NCBI RefSeq assembly: GCF_016756595.1
Contig: NZ_AP023257.1
Location: forward strand, 6,154,001 to 6,218,000
DNA from: Mesorhizobium sp. L-2-11
GTDB taxonomy: Bacteria; Pseudomonadota; Alphaproteobacteria; Rhizobiales; Rhizobiaceae
Length of the DNA stretch: 64,000 nt
Reading direction: 5' to 3'
The notes under the pieces are model-generated. The model worked only from the letters and a program-made list of their open reading frames with translations. It did not search any database and had not been told where the DNA came from. This document shows, piece by piece, positions 17,047 to 26,278 of this stretch; positions within the stretch are counted from its first letter, which is position 1, and each line of letters begins with the position of its first letter. A program made the translations under genes and the position numbers.

Positions 17047-18168
17047 CTAATTGATTACAGATTGAGATTTGAGCAGACTTGGGCGTGGCGGCGCTCCGAC
17101 AACGATCCGCGACACATATCCGAGGTTGCGCGCAATACTGCGAATTGCCATCGCTATGACGACAATCGCCACTCCAAGCACAGTTGCGAAGGCGATTCTG
17201 GTCGTGAGATTCCACACTTCTCCAAACTGTATCAAATCCATGAGGCGAAACACGGCACCCTGGACCAGGTAAAGCAGCAGCGTGCTCTGACCAAGCTGCA
17301 CCGCGACGAAGCGAGCTACTCTAGTCGAATAGACAAGTCTCCAGCATTGGAACATAGACTGCATTGCTACCGCAGAAGCCGCCAAAGAGCCAGAGAACAT
17401 CAGAAAAACTTGTTTAGCTGACTGTTCATCATGAATTAAAACGAGATTATTGTAGGCATAAGTCTCATTGCCCCACCCGAGGAAGCATATGAAAGCCGCT
17501 ATCGAAAGTAAGACAACAAAAATCCATTTGTAACGCCAGATGACGCCATTCTGCCATCCGATCGGCTGGGCAAACAGGAACCCTAAACAATAAAATGGGT
17601 AGGTGTATTTTAACAACGGGGTTATTGATAACGTGATGGGTGCGAATGCGACCGCAATTGCAGATGCGCTTATGATCCATATCGATAGACGGTTGAAATT
17701 TGTAAGAACTCTAATCAGAATGAACGAAATAAATGCCGCCCATATGAACCAGTAGGTTCCAATAACTTCCGTCGACAAGTCCAGCAATGTGTCGGTTAAA
17801 CTCTTCGTAGGAAAAATCACTACGAACTTTATCGTCCAGATCAACATACACCAAAAAAGCATTGGCAGTATTAGCTGCGTTGCCCGCTCACCGACACCCT
17901 GGGTGAACGATTTTCGCAAAATTGCCCCAGAAGAAAGATATCCGCTTATCGCCATAAAGAGAGGCATATGAAACATGTAGATCGACTTGAAATACGGCGA
18001 CAGCCAGAAAGCGTCGGTGCCCTGGTAGATTAAATATTGTAACAAGTGCCCAATTATCACCAAAATAATGAGTATGCCTTTGGCGAAATCAAAGCTTAGG
18101 TCTCGGTTGTTTGTCCCTGCTGGGCACGAGCCGCGTCCCTTCGCTCCGGCTCTTATGTGATCAAGCAT
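17047..18168 (-). CDS. nolL: NolL, Nod-factor fucose O-acetyltransferase (acyltransferase 3)
   Basis: A 373-residue integral membrane acyltransferase. The family 3 signature begins near residue 25 (LSFDFAKGILIILVIIGHLL), with about ten hydrophobic segments and the FHMPLFMAISGYLSSG motif near residue 70. NolL transfers acetyl to the fucose on the reducing end of the lipochitooligosaccharide in Lotus-nodulating Mesorhizobium. It is distinctly AT-richer than its neighbours. It lies downstream of a nod box (18826-18873) and a degenerate nodA, so it probably uses that nod box. nodZ and noeL/nolK, needed to add the fucose, are not in this window. Confidence 0.85.
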   Translation of the reverse strand: MLDHIRAGAKGRGSCPAGTNNRDLSFDFAKGILIILVIIGHLLQYLIYQGTDAFWLSPYFKSIYMFHMPLFMAISGYLSSGAILRKSFTQGVGERATQLILPMLFWCMLIWTIKFVVIFPTKSLTDTLLDLSTEVIGTYWFIWAAFISFILIRVLTNFNRLSIWIISASAIAVAFAPITLSITPLLKYTYPFYCLGFLFAQPIGWQNGVIWRYKWIFVVLLSIAAFICFLGWGNETYAYNNLVLIHDEQSAKQVFLMFSGSLAASAVAMQSMFQCWRLVYSTRVARFVAVQLGQSTLLLYLVQGAVFRLMDLIQFGEVWNLTTRIAFATVLGVAIVVIAMAIRSIARNLGYVSRIVVGAPPRPSLLKSQSVIN

Positions 18169-18329
18169 CAGACTCCAGCCTATCTGTTGCAGTTGCTACT
18201 TGCCGTTTCTGGGCACGGCGAGCGCGGTGCAAAGGATCGAAAATCACGCGGATCGCGGCGTGGTATGGAGGGCCGATTGGCTGCAACCGAGCGGACAAAA
18301 TCCCAGTGCCTGATCGCAAACCTCGAGCG

Positions 18330-18795
18330 CATTGGCGGTCGCGATCATGTGTGGCGATGCGAACGCCCGGCACTATGGTCGTCTGGCCGTCTCTGCAGAA
18401 CCTCTCAAGATGGTTTCGCAGCGGGTGCCGAACCATGCCAAAAGCGAATGGAATGCCACGCTGCTGCAGCACCGGACGCATGACGCGGATAGAATGACTC
18501 ATTCCGAGTCTCTCAAGATCCGGATGCATCCTGTACGGTCCGAGTTCGCCTACCAAGAAATCAACCTCGCCAACCGTGAAGAAATGGCGCAGCGGGTCCT
18601 AGTGAGCTGCTACGCCGTGCACATCAGAGCCGATTGCGCGAACCTTCGGCCCCGCACCGGCCCAGCTACAACCGCCTGAAAGCCCCTGTCGCCCATAGGC
18701 CTTTTGGAAGAAGGCGGAGAGTTCGACATGATCGGCTACTTACAAGTCACTTCCCAGCACACGCTGCAGAAGCAGGGGCGTGATCGGGCGCATGT
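18330..18795 (-). pseudogene. nodA: Degenerate full-length nodA
   Basis: Segments of all of NodA can be read in order on the minus strand with stops and shifts: VADHVELSAFF, SWAGAGPKVRAIGSDVHGV, then VGELGPYRMHPDLERLGMSH and GIPFAFGMVRHPLRNHLERF. The C-terminus is lost. It sits between a nod box and nolL and cannot make an acyltransferase. Confidence 0.8.
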
Positions 18796-18825
18796 CAAGT
18801 GCGGTCATCTATGCAGCGCCCTGGA

Positions 18826-18873
18826 AGTTTGGTAAAATCGATTGTTTAGATCGCGAGCATCCACGCTATGGAT
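18826..18873 (-). promoter_or_regulatory. nod box (toward nodA remnant and nolL)
   Basis: On the minus strand it reads ATCCATAGCGTGGATG, then GATCTAAACAATC and ATTTTACC, matching the NodD-binding consensus along its full length. It drives leftward transcription toward nolL and ends 11 bp before the ATG of the divergent nodD2, so NodD binding here may also regulate nodD2 itself. Confidence 0.92.
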
Positions 18874-18884
18874 AAGTGAAAGCC

Positions 18885-19829
18885 ATGCGCTTCAAGGGCC
18901 TTGATCTGAACCTTCTCGTCGTGCTCGACGCACTGCTGACCGAGCGGACCCTCACGGCGGCGGCAAGCAGCATCAACCTTAGTCAGCCGGCCATGAGCGC
19001 GGCCGTCGCCCGGCTGCGCGACTATTTCAACGATGAACTGTTTACGACGAGCGGCCGCGAACGTGTTCTAACCCCGCGTGCGGAAACACTCGCCCCCGCA
19101 GTTCGCAGCGCACTCTTGCAAATCCAGTGCTCGATTATCTCTTGGGATCCGTTTAATCCGGCTCAATCCGATCGCCGTTTCAGGATCATTCTTTCCGATT
19201 TCGCCACACTCGTGTTTTTTGAAAAGGTCGTGGAGCGGGTTGCACGCGAAGCACCCGCCGTCAGCTTCGAATTGTTGCCTATAGACGACGACCCCGATGA
19301 GCTTCTCCGGCGCGGTGACGTCGATTTTCTGATTTTTCCAGAATTGTTCATGTCAAGTGCCCATCCAAGAGCGGCGCTGTTCGACGACACGCTCGTGTGC
19401 GTGGGCTGCTCCACGAACAAGCAGCTGCCACGGCAGCTTACATTCGAGAGATACATGTCGATGAGGCACGTTGCGGTCAAGTTCGGGCGGACGCTGAAGC
19501 CCTCCATCGAGGAACAGTTTTTTCTTGAGCATGGTCTCAAGAGACGTGTTGAGATCGTTGTGCAGGCCTTTAGCAAGATCCCGCCGATGGTCTCAGGCAC
19601 AGCTCGTATAGCGACCATGCCCTTCCGGCTGGTTCAGCATTTCAAAAAAACCTTTCCCCTGCGGATCATCGACCTTCCGCTGCCACTACCCACGTTCACC
19701 GAGGCCGTTCAATGGCCCGCCCTTCACAACAGTGATCCGGCAAGCATCTGGCTGCGAGAGATATTGCTACAGGAGGCGTCTCGAATGACTTCTCCGGGGG
19801 ACGCCAAAAGGCGCCCCAGGCAGCCCTAA
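18885..19829 (+). CDS. nodD2: NodD, LysR-type activator of nod genes (longer copy)
   Basis: A 314-residue LysR regulator closely similar to the copy at 15907-16812. It has the same [13 protein letters not shown] start and HTH around [19 protein letters not shown], and differs at scattered positions of the inducer-binding domain. The C-terminus extends 13 residues further with a basic tail ([10 protein letters not shown]). ATG at 18885 is preferred over GTG at 18876 because it matches the NodD start. It is divergent from an intact nod box, the classic nodD arrangement. Two NodD paralogues usually differ in flavonoid response. Confidence 0.9.
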   Translation: MRFKGLDLNLLVVLDALLTERTLTAAASSINLSQPAMSAAVARLRDYFNDELFTTSGRERVLTPRAETLAPAVRSALLQIQCSIISWDPFNPAQSDRRFRIILSDFATLVFFEKVVERVAREAPAVSFELLPIDDDPDELLRRGDVDFLIFPELFMSSAHPRAALFDDTLVCVGCSTNKQLPRQLTFERYMSMRHVAVKFGRTLKPSIEEQFFLEHGLKRRVEIVVQAFSKIPPMVSGTARIATMPFRLVQHFKKTFPLRIIDLPLPLPTFTEAVQWPALHNSDPASIWLREILLQEASRMTSPGDAKRRPRQP

Positions 19830-19843
19830 TTTACTCCCGCGTC

Positions 19844-20656
19844 TCACGCCGGCACTCGCGTCAATAGCCCGTGTCGGAAGAGAGCGATGCTCGCGGCAAG
19901 TGCGCCTGCGAGGTCGTCCAGCGGGTGGGCTGCATCGACAAACGGTGCGAATGAGAAGGGCCCCCCATAGCCGCCATCAAGCAGCGCCCGGATCTGGCTG
20001 CCATTGTCGGAACCGACTAAGACGCGATCCGGGTAAATCCAGTGGATCGGATCGTTCACGCTTGAAATGTGGACGAGACCGGTCAGCTCGGAGGAGAAGA
20101 ACGTCTCCCCGGCAAGCGTGTGGTGGAACGTGTCGTGCACGAGGCGGAAGACGGATTGGCCATCAATGGCGGCAATGGCCTTAGCCGCTTCGTTCTTCGA
20201 TCGAAGCGAGCAGGTCCGGAAGCCCAGCGGCTCGATGAGACCGATCAGACCGCGCGACTGGAGGATCGGCTTGAGCGCCTTCAAGGCGACGCGGAGATCG
20301 CCCCGGCGCTCGACATTGGCGGGCCAGGAGCCGTCGTTGACCGGCACCAGCATGAGCGTCTTGGCTCCGCAGGCCGCTGCATAATCGGCGAGCTTGCTCG
20401 CCTCGGCCCTGCGGGCGGGGGTCCACTCATTGAAGCGCTGGAGGGCATTGACGGAAATAATCCCAACGCCTGTGTCGGCGGCCGCAGACCGGACGTCCGC
20501 CGCCGGCATGCCGCGTGCAATAGCATTGCTGCCCGGTTGGCTGCGGATCTGGACATCGGTTAGGCCCTGGTCGCGGGCAAAAGCGAAAAGTGCCCTGACG
20601 TCAAGTCCGGGCGTCGCCAAATAATCGAGTGCAAAGCGGGGCGATGCTTGGCGCAT
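19844..20656 (-). CDS. TIM-barrel sugar-phosphate isomerase/epimerase family, MocC/IolI-like
   Basis: A 270-residue AP-endonuclease-2-type TIM barrel. Likely metal ligands are seen in GLIGLIEPLGF (Glu) and RLVHDTFHHTLAG (His/Asp), followed by LVHISSVNDP. The pattern VNALQRFNEWTP and the ligand spacing resemble the inosose isomerase IolI and the rhizopine catabolism protein MocC. A role in inositol or rhizopine use is therefore plausible but not shown; no other moc or iol genes are visible. The start at 20656 follows a GGAAGG-like site, and ATGs further upstream lack one. It is convergent with nodD2, only 14 bp away. Confidence 0.65.
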   Translation of the reverse strand: MRQASPRFALDYLATPGLDVRALFAFARDQGLTDVQIRSQPGSNAIARGMPAADVRSAAADTGVGIISVNALQRFNEWTPARRAEASKLADYAAACGAKTLMLVPVNDGSWPANVERRGDLRVALKALKPILQSRGLIGLIEPLGFRTCSLRSKNEAAKAIAAIDGQSVFRLVHDTFHHTLAGETFFSSELTGLVHISSVNDPIHWIYPDRVLVGSDNGSQIRALLDGGYGGPFSFAPFVDAAHPLDDLAGALAASIALFRHGLLTRVPA

Positions 20657-20919
20657 GGCTTGGCTTTCCTTCCATGAAACGGGCGTCATTCTCGGCTGAC
20701 TGGCTTCTACCGTGCGTTGATTCGCGAGGGCCGAAATGATGGGCATGAGCGAGGCGAGGCAGTCGTACTCACGTTTCTCTCACGCTATGTTTTTCTCTCA
20801 TTTATGAGCCGACGTTCACCCAAACGGCGGTGCCGCGCCTCCTGAGACATGGTTAAATAGGTGCAATGACCGAACTCGCTCGCAGCCATCCAACTGCTTC
20901 CGCAAGGTACCCGCCAAAG

Positions 20920-21570
20920 TCAGGCAGCAGGGTGTTTCGCCAGAGCGAGGCCGACGCCCAGCGCGATCATCGCGCCACCTGACGCCTCCCTCAGGCGGCG
21001 GATCAACCCGGGACGCGCTGCCGCGCCGTCTTGAATGCCGCTGGCCACGACGGCAACCACGATGTCGGCGAGCGTGTTGAGCGCAATGGACACGGAGCCA
21101 AGCACCACGAATTGCAGAGCTACGAGCCCTGCGCTCGGATTCACGAACTGCGGAATGAAGGCGAGGAAAAAGACTGCCGTCTTCGGGTTGAGCGCCTCGA
21201 CCAGTACCCCTTCACGAAACGCCCGCCGGGGTCCGACTGGACCCACTGCGGCGCCGTCATCGCCGCCAGTCGCTCCCCTGAGGCGGGCGGCTTGAAAGGT
21301 GCGAAAGCCGAGCCAGACGAGGTAGACCGCGCCGAACAGCTTTAATGCGGAGAACAGTTCCGAGCTCTCGAGCACGATCGCGGAAACACCTAAGCTTGCG
21401 GCGAGGACGTGGATCATGCCCCCCAACCCCGTGCCGAAGCTGGAAGCGATACCTTCCCGACGACCACCGGCGAGCGTGCGCGCGGCAACGTAGAAGATGC
21501 CCGGACCGGGGGTGATGGCGAGCACGGAGGCCGCGGCGAGGTACAGGGCGAGTGGGGTCAGTTCTGGCAT
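20920..21570 (-). CDS. LysE/RhtB family amino-acid exporter
   Basis: A 216-residue membrane protein with the LysE signature near the N-terminus (ALYLAAASVLAITPGPGIFYV) and six predicted membrane segments, including the EALNPKTAVFFLAFIPQFV motif. Relatives export amino acids such as lysine, threonine or homoserine. It lies 27 bp downstream of a paiB-like gene on the same strand, so the two are probably cotranscribed. The substrate cannot be deduced. Confidence 0.85.
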   Translation of the reverse strand: MPELTPLALYLAAASVLAITPGPGIFYVAARTLAGGRREGIASSFGTGLGGMIHVLAASLGVSAIVLESSELFSALKLFGAVYLVWLGFRTFQAARLRGATGGDDGAAVGPVGPRRAFREGVLVEALNPKTAVFFLAFIPQFVNPSAGLVALQFVVLGSVSIALNTLADIVVAVVASGIQDGAAARPGLIRRLREASGGAMIALGVGLALAKHPAA

Positions 21571-21597
21571 GATGGTCGATTCCGACGAAGTTCATGA

Positions 21598-22221
21598 TTA
21601 TTTTGGGATGAGAGCGGCGACGTCGCGGTCAGATGCCCGCTCGCTCGCCGCAAGGCCCGCCGCCACGCCAGCGCGGTCGGCCGCGTTCCGGTTCTGGCTC
21701 ATTTTGCGCTTGCCCTCCAGCCTCGTGATTGGCATGCGCAGGCCGACGATTCCGCGGAGTTGCGCCTGTATAAAATCCGGCGGCGCGTCCGACACCGCCC
21801 AAGGCGAGGCGCGCTCGCCCTCGTGGTGGTCGGTCAGCCGATTCACGACGTCCAGCAATCTTCCCGCATCCTCGAAGAACTCGACCGGGCCATAGGCGTG
21901 GACGGCGACGTAATTCCAGGTCGGGACGACCTTCCCGGTTTCCCGCTTGGTCGCATACCATGCCGGCGTCACGTAAGCGTCCGGCCCCATGAAGATGGCC
22001 AAGCCGTCGCCCAGCGGCGGAACACGGCACTGGGGATTGGCCTTCGCCAGGTGCCCGTAGATCACGCCGTGCTCGCCCTCGCTCTCGTCAAGGAAGAGGG
22101 GCAGTGGCGTTGCGAGCGGCCCTTCCGCCGTGACGGTAACGAAGTTCGCCAGCAGCGCCGCGCGAATGGTCGCGCGCAGGCATTCCTTGTCGTCGTCGCG
22201 GAAAGCGGGAGGGATGTACAT
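21598..22221 (-). CDS. PaiB-like FMN-binding negative regulator
   Basis: A 207-residue PaiB-family protein: starts MYIPPAFRDDD, with the flavin-fold motifs TPLPLFLDE, GHLAKANPQ and the typical VPTWNYVAVHAYGPVE segment. Members bind FMN and are annotated as repressors of protease or sporulation genes in Bacillus, though in proteobacteria the role is poorly known. It is upstream of the LysE exporter, a frequent pairing near MocR regulators. Here the MocR gene (23883-25352) is separated from it by the nodB locus. Confidence 0.85.
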   Translation of the reverse strand: MYIPPAFRDDDKECLRATIRAALLANFVTVTAEGPLATPLPLFLDESEGEHGVIYGHLAKANPQCRVPPLGDGLAIFMGPDAYVTPAWYATKRETGKVVPTWNYVAVHAYGPVEFFEDAGRLLDVVNRLTDHHEGERASPWAVSDAPPDFIQAQLRGIVGLRMPITRLEGKRKMSQNRNAADRAGVAAGLAASERASDRDVAALIPK

Positions 22222-22710
22222 CGCGAAACTCCTTGCGTTACCAAGTCAGGTATCGGCAAGCTGGCCTATTGGAAACAGCCAGTCAGAAGCTATTGAGGTA
22301 GTCCAGTTGGTGAAAGATGGCATCGCGCGCCGGATCAGGGCACCGGAATCCCCGGTGCCGGTCACGGTATGCGAATTGCCTGCCAAACCTTTCGGACGCA
22401 GCCAGCGATCCCGCAGGGTCGCGCTATGTGAGCCTGTGACAAGCCCAATGAAATCGATCCAACGCGAAGTGAACCATACATTCAACAATCGTCGAAGAGT
22501 GAACCTACCGGCGGTGCTGGGCCATGCCGAGAGCCTGCGCGGGTCCTCATCGTAGCAGGTGACAACAGACGTCTAGCCAACTGTCGGAGCCGACCAGTTC
22601 GTCCGATGTCGACGAAGTGCTTGTTCGCAGGGCGTAAACGGCCTGTAAGCCTTCATAAGAGAGACCACACAGGTACTGGCTGGGAAAGCAGGTCCATGGG
22701 ATCTCGCATT
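22222..22710. other. No recognised gene
   Basis: About 490 bp between paiB and nodB. Only short frames with no recognisable protein; no clear terminator. Confidence 0.5.
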
Positions 22711-23370
22711 TCAGTGATGTTCTGGAAGCGAGCGAATTTCATATCCGCAGGCATCTAATGCAGGAATCAGATTGGACAGCGCCATAACGGTCTGGTTGCG
22801 CAGACTGGCTTGAGTGCTCCGTGTCGACTCGTCGGGAGGGCATCCGTCGTGCAAGAGCACGATTGCGCCGGGGCGTACCGAGGCGAGCACTGCATCGACG
22901 ATCGCGTCGGTGCCGGGGCGCGACCAGTCTCTTGGGTCGATCGACCAATGAAGGGCCGCCAGCCCCGCGATCTCTGAGGCAGTGAACACTTCTTCGCTCC
23001 AGGCGCCGTATGGCGCGCGAATGTAGCGGATCGAGGCCTGCGGGCATGCCAGCATGATGGCCTGGTTCGCCTCAAATACTTCAGGTTGCACTTCGCCCAA
23101 ACCGCATTTGGACAGGTCCGGATGAGACATCGTGTGGTTGCCTACCTCATGCCCTTCTGCGATCATTCGCTGGATGAGTTCCGGATGCTCTGCGGCGTAA
23201 GCACCAATGACGAAGAATGTCGCTGGCACCCGATTTTGCGCCAGCACATCGAGTATCTGTGGTGTGAAACATGGATTGGGACCGTCGTCAAACGTCAGAT
23301 AAACGCTTCGACGCCCGGTGCCGTCAGCGCATTCACTCTGCACCTTCCATCTGTCATCGAGACGTCTCAT
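22711..23370 (-). CDS. nodB: NodB, chitooligosaccharide N-deacetylase
   Basis: A 219-residue polysaccharide deacetylase. The metal-binding motifs are the TFDDGPNP box near residue 27 and the HEVGNHTMSHPDLS box near residue 75, with RYIRAPYGAWS and LLHDGCPP later. NodB removes the acetyl group from the non-reducing sugar of the Nod-factor backbone, so NodA can acylate it. The gene stands alone behind its own nod box, away from nodAC, as in M. loti. Its ATG overlaps the stop of a nodA tail (ATGA), a relic of the ancestral nodAB junction. Confidence 0.92.
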   Translation of the reverse strand: MRRLDDRWKVQSECADGTGRRSVYLTFDDGPNPCFTPQILDVLAQNRVPATFFVIGAYAAEHPELIQRMIAEGHEVGNHTMSHPDLSKCGLGEVQPEVFEANQAIMLACPQASIRYIRAPYGAWSEEVFTASEIAGLAALHWSIDPRDWSRPGTDAIVDAVLASVRPGAIVLLHDGCPPDESTRSTQASLRNQTVMALSNLIPALDACGYEIRSLPEHH

Positions 23371-23423
23371 AGCTGCGAACCCTTGCGGTCAATTGTTGTA
23401 CCGGTCGGCCATTCGCAATCGGC
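23367..23423 (-). pseudogene. nodA: nodA C-terminal tail preceding nodB
   Basis: The minus strand encodes CEWPTGTTIDRKGSQL and then a stop overlapping the nodB ATG. This matches the NodA C-terminus ([16 protein letters not shown]). The rest of nodA between here and the nod box is lost or unrecognisable. Confidence 0.82.
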
Positions 23424-23659
23424 ATAACCCCGATCCTTGAGGTAGGGGCCTACGCTACCGGGGGGAGCTTGTCGCGAAGAGCCGACGCGATGCAGCTTGC
23501 GCCGATCACCGATGTACCTGATCGAAAAGGGGATCGGCTCGCTTGATGTTCGGCGCAGACCAGGAGGGACACACCAGAAAATGCTCCTCGGAGCCAACGC
23601 ATGCATCGACAATCTCCTTAGGGCTGCATCCTTGAATTCTTCCTATGGGACGTTCTGTA

Positions 23660-23707
23660 CAATCGGCAAAATCGATTGTTTCGATGACAAGCATCCACGT
23701 TGCGGAT
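23660..23707 (-). promoter_or_regulatory. nod box (toward nodB)
   Basis: The minus strand reads ATCCGCAACGTGGATG, TCATCGAAACAATC and GATTTTGCCGATTG, a full-length nod box about 290 bp upstream of nodB. It should make nodB inducible through NodD. Confidence 0.92.
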
Positions 23708-23734
23708 AGATGAGACAAAGGCTTGGATCGCGCG

Positions 23735-23870
23735 CAACCTCACGGCGGCGGCAGCAGCATCAACCTTAGTCAGCCGGCCATGAGCGCGGCCGTCGCCCGG
23801 CCGCGCGACTATTTCAACGATGAACTGTTTACGATGAGCGGCCGCGAATGCGTTCTAACCCGCGTGCGGA
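23735..23870 (+). pseudogene. nodD: nodD HTH fragment
   Basis: It encodes the NodD HTH region ([31 protein letters not shown]), divergent from the nodB nod box as a nodD would be. It lacks both the start and the inducer-binding domain and is cut close to the stop of the next gene at 23883. Confidence 0.85.
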
Positions 23871-23882
23871 ACCGTCAGCGTC

Positions 23883-25352
23883 TCAGAGTCGAGCGACGAC
23901 GTCGCGCAGCATCTCGACGCCTTTTTCGATCTGCCGGATGCTCAGGGCGGAATAGCCCATGACAAGCCCGACGCGGTCGGCTTCGCCTGCTCCCGACTGC
24001 CGATGATAAAGCGGCGAAATCGGGTGCAGACCCAGACCCGCGTATTGGGCAGCTTCGACCAACGCCGTTTCACGCGATCGCGGCAGGTCGTTGAACCATA
24101 TGACGACGTGCAGTCCAGCCTCTGCCCCCTGGACGGCGATCCGACCTTGAAAACTCCGCTTCAGGGCGGTCAGCAATGCCTCCCGGCGCTCGCCGTTGAT
24201 GCGGCGCACGCGGCGCACATGGCTTTCATAGCCACCGCTCTCGATCAGAGAGGCCAATGACTCCTGCCCCGCCATCGGAGAATGCCGGTCGGCAAGCTGC
24301 TTGGCGGTTTCGAAAACCTGCAGGAATTCCGCCGGGACGACGAGATAACCGATCCGCAGCATCGGCGAGAGCGTCTTGGAGATGGTGCCGAGGTAGATGA
24401 CGGCCCCATGATCCTCGAGGCTATGCAGCGGGGGAACGGGGCTGATATCGTAGCGATATTCGCTGTCGTAGTCGTCCTCGATGACATAGGCGCCCTGCTC
24501 CCGCGCCCATTCCAGAAGCTGATGCCGCCGCGGGATCGGCATGACGCCGCCGAGCGGAAACTGATGCGAGGGCGTCACATAGGCCAGCCGGGCCGCGACC
24601 CCCGCCAGTTGCTCCGTTTGCATGCCGTGATCGTCAACCTCGACGGGAACGGGCGTGGCACCTGTACTGGCAAAGACCTGGCGCGCCATCCTGTAGCAGG
24701 GGTCCTCGATGACGAAGCTGTCCCCGGGGTCGAGCAGCAGGCGCGCGCAGAGATCGAGGCCCTGCTGCGAACCATTGACGATGACGATCTGCTCGGGGTC
24801 GCAGCGCACAGTACGGGCGCGCCAGAGATAGCCCTGAAGCGCTTGGCGGAGCCGGCTCGAACCGCACGGATCGTCATAGGCGAGCCGTGCCGGCCGCTGC
24901 GCCATCGCCGCGTTCATCGCGCGCTTCCAAACCGATGCGGGGAAATCTGAGGGCGCCAGGACGCCATATCGGAAATCAACCTTCAGCGTGTTCGGCAGGT
25001 AATCCGGCCAGCGCGGAGTACCACGCAGCCGTTCGCCATAGCTTGACAAGTGAACCGGGCCGAACCGTTTTGGGGGATTGGCGGTCAGCTCATGTCCCAG
25101 CAGTGAGGATGCGACACGAGGGCGCGCGCCTTGACGGATGTCGATGAAACCTTCCGCGGCCAGCTGCTCGTAGGCGACGGTGACGGTCGTTCGCGAGACG
25201 CCAAGTTCCTCGGCGAGACCACGGGAGGACGGCAGCTGGCTTCCGGTGCCGTAAACGCCTCTGAGGATCTGCTCGCGAAGCGCTTCGTAGATCTGGCGCG
25301 CGCCCATGCCATGCGAGCGGGTTGAAGCACCGGGACCTGGAGACTGGACCAT
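23883..25352 (-). CDS. MocR/GabR-type regulator: GntR HTH fused to aminotransferase domain
   Basis: About 489 residues. The N-terminal winged helix shows the GntR pattern [20 protein letters not shown] and [17 protein letters not shown]. The C-terminal two thirds is a class I aminotransferase fold with PNPLxG-like and PLP motifs ([18 protein letters not shown] contains the PLP lysine). Such proteins sense pyridoxal phosphate-linked ligands and usually regulate a divergent or nearby gene. The start at 25352 follows an AGGAAAAG site; a longer frame opens at 25487. A lyase pseudogene lies divergently, and LysE/PaiB genes lie beyond nodB. Confidence 0.85.
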   Translation of the reverse strand: MVQSPGPGASTRSHGMGARQIYEALREQILRGVYGTGSQLPSSRGLAEELGVSRTTVTVAYEQLAAEGFIDIRQGARPRVASSLLGHELTANPPKRFGPVHLSSYGERLRGTPRWPDYLPNTLKVDFRYGVLAPSDFPASVWKRAMNAAMAQRPARLAYDDPCGSSRLRQALQGYLWRARTVRCDPEQIVIVNGSQQGLDLCARLLLDPGDSFVIEDPCYRMARQVFASTGATPVPVEVDDHGMQTEQLAGVAARLAYVTPSHQFPLGGVMPIPRRHQLLEWAREQGAYVIEDDYDSEYRYDISPVPPLHSLEDHGAVIYLGTISKTLSPMLRIGYLVVPAEFLQVFETAKQLADRHSPMAGQESLASLIESGGYESHVRRVRRINGERREALLTALKRSFQGRIAVQGAEAGLHVVIWFNDLPRSRETALVEAAQYAGLGLHPISPLYHRQSGAGEADRVGLVMGYSALSIRQIEKGVEMLRDVVARL

Positions 25353-25479
25353 TTCTTTTCCTGCCAACTGGACATTCCATATCAACCAGTTTGCAGCCAC
25401 TCCTTCCGAAAGCCAAGGCACGTCTGAAGCCGATGCCCGAGACCGCAATCCAAGACCGGAAAGTGGCACATCTGCGAAC

Positions 25480-25900
25480 GATGCCAAATTCGGCTTCGCT
25501 ACCCTCGCGATCCATCACGGCTACGATCCGGCTGGTTTTCCCAATGCCGGTCAACCACGCGTCTTCCTGAGCTCGACCTACGATCGAAAGTGTTGCGGCG
25601 AATGAGGCCGCCGCCTTGGCGGCGCAATCCTCGGCGACGCGGAAGCCTCCACACGCTGTACGAAACGGGCTTGCGCTACATCACCGGCGCGGCGCTCTCG
25701 ACCATGTCCTCCTTCCTGGTTCTGCGCGGGCTGAAAAGGACTCTCGCGCTTCGCATGGAATGGCACAGCACCACGGCGCTTGCGATCGCGCAGGTGCGCG
25801 ACGGGCATTCGGCCGTGGGTTAGGTGAGCTCCCCTTCCTCGACTCGCATCCCGATCAGGCGATTGCCCGAAAGGAGATGTCGGGCATCGCCAACGAGGGG
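25480..25900 (+). pseudogene. Cystathionine/methionine gamma-lyase remnant with large internal deletion
   Basis: FGFATLAIHHGYDPAGFP and VFLSSTYD are the N-terminus of a Cys/Met-metabolism PLP enzyme. After a deletion, TGLRYITGAALSTMSSFLVL and RGLKRTLALRMEWH give the C-terminal region in another frame, and LPFLDSHPDQAIARKEMSG follows in a third. The PLP-binding middle is missing. Confidence 0.75.
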
Positions 25901-26278
25901 GCCGAAGGGTCAAGGCGCGCTAAGACATGATCGTCGCCTCACCAACGCATTTTGCCAAAAGCATCTCAACGACGAATATGCCGGCTTGGCGCGCCGTAGG
26001 GCCGCCGCCTTATCCCGCGAGCGGCGCAGCCCGCTCGCACGTCCCGTCCGCTATGCGTAACACCAGGCTGATGCCGAAGACCATAGGCAGTCACCGAACC
26101 GGGTCCGCCGTCGAGAAACGACGAATTGGTGCTGTCTTGAGCCACCGGCAAGCAAATCCATTACTGATCCTCGACTGCCATAGGCGTTATGCATGCTCGC
26201 AGCCTGGGCACAGTCATATGAAGATGCTTGGACAGAACGGTGTTTCGGCAACTGTTATCTGTCGTCCAGCTTTTGGCA
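25901..26278. other. No recognised gene
   Basis: About 380 bp between the lyase remnant and the end of nolO with no recognisable coding sequence. Confidence 0.5.
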
